From NCBI GenBank assembly GCA_963920705.1, contig OY987232.1, positions 19,098,442 to 19,162,441 on the forward strand: a stretch of DNA of 64,000 bases. Reading direction: 5' to 3'. Below the pieces are notes generated by a model. It had not been told where the DNA came from, made no database searches, and saw only the letters and a list, made by a program, of their open reading frames with translations. Made by a program: the position numbers and the translations under genes. Below, one piece after another: positions 55,601-61,600 of this stretch; positions within the stretch are counted from its first letter, which is position 1, and each line of letters begins with the position of its first letter. The DNA comes from Odiellus spinosus (lineage: Eukaryota; Arthropoda; Arachnida; Opiliones; Phalangiidae).

Positions 55601-58600
55601 CGCCTTCTCCCCTTTCAAAGATATATCCTTTATTTTTTTCACCATTTCTAGGGTTCTTTTGGAGCCATTTTAGTGATAATGAAGATTCGAAAAAGGCGGG
55701 AAATTCGCGAAAAAGAAAAAAAAGGCGGGAGTCTTTCCTTGATTTCTTGATTAAAGATTTTCATCTAGATCTTTTTTTTTTTTTCTTTTTCGACACAGGC
55801 AGACAATTTCGGGATTCTTTTCAAATGAAATGGGCTTGAATTGATAAATGGATATTTTAGGTTGCAAATAATCGATGGATTGATTTTAACTCGTAATCTG
55901 TGATTACCTACACTGATTACGCTCTTGATAAAATATACAACGCCTTGTAGTTCAATACTATCAGCAGAAATAGATGAAACCCTCCTTTAAGTCTACTACT
56001 CTAATGTTCCATATAGCGCTCCTCTCTGTATGGGTAAAATTCCCAATTTTACGAGATCGGAGGGGTCCTACTTCATACCCCCCTGTCTACGGAAAATTGG
56101 AAATTATCTCTCTCCACAAATGACGACGTTTTTTTGACGAACTCCGAGGCTGCTAGAGATATTCGCTGGACGAACTCCCGCTCCGAAAATATCTACCGTT
56201 AGGAGGCGTACGAGTCGCGCTTTTTGAAACTAACCCATACAAAGAGGGGTTGACAAGACCCGGGAGTAATAGACTTCAAAGGAGGGTTTCATCGGCTTCT
56301 GCTATCAGCAAAGGTCCCCCTACAGTTTTGTTTCATAGTCCATCACTTAAAAATAGACAAAAAAGTCATCACCCCTGTCTGGTTCCAGTGATTTGAACTC
56401 TTTCTGGAAATTTGTGATGGGCGGGCAGCGAATATGCTGATTACTCCTAACTACGCATTGAAAATTTTTGATTACAAATAAATTAAGTAACCATTTGAGT
56501 TACAATAAACACGGATTACAATAAGATCTCAACCCTACCTTAAATAATTTAGATTTTCAAAACGAAAAACCACATCCTAAACCAAGAGTTAATAATAAAA
56601 ACTAATTTGAAAAATGTAATTTTTGGAATTACATCATTTTTACTCTTAACAACTAAGGTATCTTTTTTCCTGGCAAGAAAAATAGGTCCAAATACCTTAA
56701 ATTCGCACCTCTTTGAACCAAGGCCTAGTAGAAAAGATAGCTACGTTTAGCAAGCTTGTTATGTTTCGCCTAAATGGCCATTAAAATTCCTGGCGTCAAT
56801 TTCAGATCGCAAACCTTACTCGAAGTCTAACGAGCACCATCACTACTCTTAGGCCCTTTTTTTTTCTAACAAGATACAGTTTACCAAGGCCCAAAAATCG
56901 ACAAGCCAATAAGTAAAGAACCAGGTTTTCAATTTACGAAAGAGAAAAAAAAAAAAAAGAAAAATAATAAAAAAAAGCTAGTTTGCATGTTAAGCCTAAA
57001 TTGTTTAAAATCGTTTTTTTGAATTTTTTTCCAAGCCATGATCGGATAAAGTTGTATGCAAAAACTAGACTAAATAAGCTAATCTATGTTAAAAGGGAAG
57101 GTGAAAAGGAAAATTGCGTGTTTTTTTATAATTCTGATTCTAAAAATAATTTGTTTACGAAGAAACAAATTTTGGAATTGCAATTGCCTAAATCTTATGA
57201 ATTTAGCATTTAAAACGAGAACCTTCCACCAATCAGAAGACGTCCCTGTACCTTTGGTGTAATCACTCTTTAAATTTCGCTAATTTTTTATTATTTACGC
57301 GCGTACGACAGCGCGTGTCGCGAATACTTTACGAATTCGGAGTCTTTTGATTGGTTGTAGGTACTCCTTTTAATTTAATGCCAAAATCTGTATATTTTCC
57401 GATGATTTTAGGCGCAATTCTAAAGACATTTAAAATTTAGTAAAATCGATAAAAAAAATCCTTTTTACTCTCCCTTGAATGATTTAGATTGTGAGCTAGC
57501 TTAGCTTTCTACGTGGTCAAAGGTTAAATTGATTAATTTGTCCAATAGATGAAGGGATGCGATTGGTTTTAAACTTCGTTGTTTTAATCATGGCTTTTTT
57601 CCTTTTATTTTTTCCAATATTCTAAATTATATTTTAATGGTATGTATAGTAATTAAAAAAACCATGAAGGTTCCTTCAACTCGTTACTAATAAACTTAAC
57701 CATGCAAAAAGAACGATTTTAACTAAATATTTTAACTAGAATAATTAAAGGGAACACTGACTCCGAAAATAAATTCAAAAAGCTGTTCCATTTTTAGCTA
57801 GCTTCATGTTTCCCTTTAAGTATAGGGCGAGCCCTGAAAAGTTGAATCACTGTCCATGGTGTAAGGGGAAATGGAATAGGTTTGTCTAGTCCGCATGAGT
57901 TCATCTTTTAGGAAGGAGAAGTAGGGTCTGTGATAAGGGAGAGAAAACGAAAAGCCTTAAACTACTCGATTTCTACTGATGGTCGCGAGACCGTGAATGA
58001 GTAATGTGACCTTTCAAAATTTCGTCCCCATGGGACTTCGTACAAGGGTCACCCCAACGAGAGACACGACTACCTCAAAAGAACCATTGACACGTATAAC
58101 TTGTAGTCATTTAAGCCTTTGTTACGAATATATTAAATACAATATGCAAATTAGCCGGTAAATTAAATTTCAAGATATTATCATTTTAACTGCATTTCTA
58201 ATTCGAATTCTATTTTTAGTTTTATCATAAGTAAATAATGCTTCAAAGTTTACAACAACGCGTACGTAGTTCTGAAAGCAACGAAGGAGCGTGTCTCGCC
58301 CGGCCGTCGCGATTTACTAGAAATAATGGTGTGTTCCCATTTCGCCCAAAATGATCTATTCCCATTTCGCCCAATTGTTAGGTTAGGTAGGGTTAGGTTA
58401 GATTATTTGAGATTGGGCGAAATGGGAATTGGGTCAAATGTTTTGGGCGAAATGGGGGTAAACCGAAATAATATACCGGACCTAAACGCCTTTCCCTACA
58501 AATTTCGGAATATTTTGGGTGAAATTGTGGACTGAGAAAAATCAGACTTACTTAAAAACCTTAAAATGTGGGATGTGAATAGGCCTTACTATCATTGCCT

Positions 58601-61600
58601 ACAACTCGTCCAAAAAGATTCAAATGTTATATATATCTACAAGTAGAATGGGAAGTGGAATATTGCCCTGTTCAGAAAAGTTGGTTATTCAAATTTTTAT
58701 TCTCTCTATCCTACTATAGAAGCCTGGAAAGGGGTCCTTATTACCAAAATTCACGGTACAGTAACCATGGTGATATTTCTTCCATAGCGAGCATGGAAAG
58801 GAGCTTCGGACTCTAATAATTCAAAATAACCTTTGTCCATTATGACAAACCCAAAAAGGTTTCAGGAGGAAACAAGTTGGGTACAAATATTAACTTTTTT
58901 TTACAGCTCGGATATTTTAATAAATCAATAAATTATATAAACAGAATCGTATTCAAATGCTGGATACGAATTAGACCCGGAGATAAAATTTCAATTAATA
59001 AACGAATTATCCGTCAATTTATTCGAACTTGGATAACGGGCCGAGATCAAAAATACGACGTTTCTCGAAATCTGTAATATAGAATGAAATATAATAATTC
59101 CATTTTGTTCGTCTAAATCGAAAGGAACGGTTCTAGCTTCGAGATCTCAATTTTGGGTTGAAATAGACGAAGAAACTCTTTGGTTTCAAATTGTTCGTTA
59201 TCGGCGAATGAATAACTTTATAACTCGTATCAATTTCATAATTTAACAATGAGTAGGAATCGCGTTAGTTTGCCGTTACATTCGGGTATCCGTTAATATC
59301 TCGAATAAGAAATGGATATTTTAATATCCGATTGACATTAACGATTAACCCAATTAACTTCCAATTAAATAATAAATTAATATTTAAATTTTTTTCTTAC
59401 CTTTAGGTGGGTTGATAAATATTCCGGATCTGTAGAGCGTCTCTTCACTTCTCCAGTCTTCATTTCGTTTAATAGTTCTGACACTTAAGGCTAAACCAGC
59501 CATTATAAAGGCAAAGGTTAAAGCTCTTCGTTTCCACACCGCAGATCGCGAACAAGTGGCACCACTATCAACACTACCATTGTCTCTAGAATTATCACAC
59601 ACCCTTTGCTTCCTGTAGATTTGTTCGGCGCCAAGTGCCACCAATAAACAGTAACCCATACTGGGAATGTATAGTACCCGTTCCGCTACCACGAAGCCGA
59701 CGTAGAAGAATAAATTGGTAGCTGGTACAAAAGGCAAGACCATGAGGGCCAAAGAAAGAAATAAGGCGTTTGTATGACCGGAAAAAGAACCGCAACACGA
59801 ATTAGGGTTAGATGTCCTGGCCCAATGACTGGATCTCGTCGAAGAAGATCTCGAGGACAACGTCCACGAAAAAGGCGACCATGGAGACGCGTTTGGCGAT
59901 AAAGCCCAAGACCATAACGCCCGACTAACACTCTTCGTGGCGGATGGTGGACTTCCGGTTGAATTAACGGACGTTTCTCTGTACTCCGTATTGAAGGAAG
60001 CGAACGCCACAACACCGCCGTTAACGTGATGTTGATGTCCACCGTGACTAGAGCCGTAATTATTGTTCAACGACTGGTACGCGGAATTACTCGTTGACGT
60101 CATTGAAATTTGTTTTTTACCGCCGCATTTGATTGTACCGTTACTGGTTTGTTGCCCGTAACCTAAACACGACGTACAATTAGCCGATTGGTAAGAGTTT
60201 GAACCGATACTAGATGTACCGGACGTACCGGAAGTATTTAAAGAACTTCCGTTACCTAGGTCACCTCCGTGTTGTTGACGATACGCAAAGGCACTGGGAG
60301 AAACGTAAGAAGAATGGTGAGGATGGTTGTAACCGATGTCGCGTCTGGCTTGTAATTGTTTAACGAGACACGATGCCGCGTACCAAAGACCGGAGTAAAA
60401 GCAAAGGGTCGCTAAGTTGCGCGAATCACCGAGTGACGTAATTAAAGGTATGGATTCCATCGACCAATCGAAACTTAACCAACGCGGATACAGTAATAAC
60501 CAGAAGTTATACGCGGGTAAAAATAAGAAAGTTAACGTTCTGGTTAACGCGCTGTCGCTATCAGCGGCTGGATTATCAGCTGGCGCGAAATCGGGTGGTT
60601 TAGAACCCATTAAATGTAAACGTATACCGACTAGTAACACGGCGGCTCCCAAAAGGTGTAATAAACCTTCACGAAGACCTTGGTAACGCTTCTGAAATAT
60701 CATTGTTTGAACGCAGAAAAAAAAAAAAAAAATTGGACTTTAGACTTTGGTTTTTAACTAATTGTGGGTCAATTTTTTTAACTAATTGTGGGTCAATTTT
60801 TTTAACTAATTGTGGGTCAATTTTTTTAACTAATTGTGGGTCAATTTTTTAACTAAAAAGGGGTCAATTTACGAATTTAATTACATAATTAAATTACGTC
60901 CAATTAAATTATCAAATTAAAACCAATTAAATTGTCAAATTAAAACCAATTAAATTGTCAAATTAAAACCAATTAAATTGTCAAATTACGTCCAATTAAA
61001 TTGTCAAATTACGTCCAATTAAATTGTCAAATTAAAACCAACTAAATTGTCAAATTAAAACGAATTAAATTGTCAAATTAAAACGAATTAAATTGTCAAA
61101 TTAAAACCAATTAAATTGTCAAATTAAAACCAATTAAATTGTCAAATTAAAACCAATTAAATTGTCAAATTAAAACCAATTAAATTGTCAAATTAAAACC
61201 AATTAAATTGTCAAATTAAAACCAATTAAATTGTCAAATTAAAACCAATTAAATTGTCAAATTAAAACCAATTAAATTGTCAAATTAAAACCAATTAAAT
61301 TGTCAAATTAAAACCAATTAAATTGTCAAATTAAAACCAATTAAATTGTCAAATTAAAACCAATTTAATTATCAAATTAAAACCAATTAAATTGTCAAAT
61401 TAAAACCAATTAAATTGTCAAATTAAAACCAATTAAATTGTCAAATTAAAACCAATTAAATTGTCAAATTAAAACCAATTAAATTGTCAAATTAAAACCA
61501 ATTAAATTGTCAAATTAAAACCAATTAAATTGTCAAATTAAAACCAATTTAATTATCAAATTAAAACCAATTAAATTGTCAAATTAAAACCAATTAAATT

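Larger units (their letters stand above)
52442..59400. other. TMTC2 intron between visible exons 4 and 5 (7 kb)
   Basis: Holds a hairpin element (53041-53322), a family C' element (53623-54163), a TTA-flanked element (54763-55201), family G fragments, MITE A copy 7, a small foldback (58336-58456) and a family C copy (58905-59350). 56400-58300 shows nothing recognisable. Confidence 0.7.
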
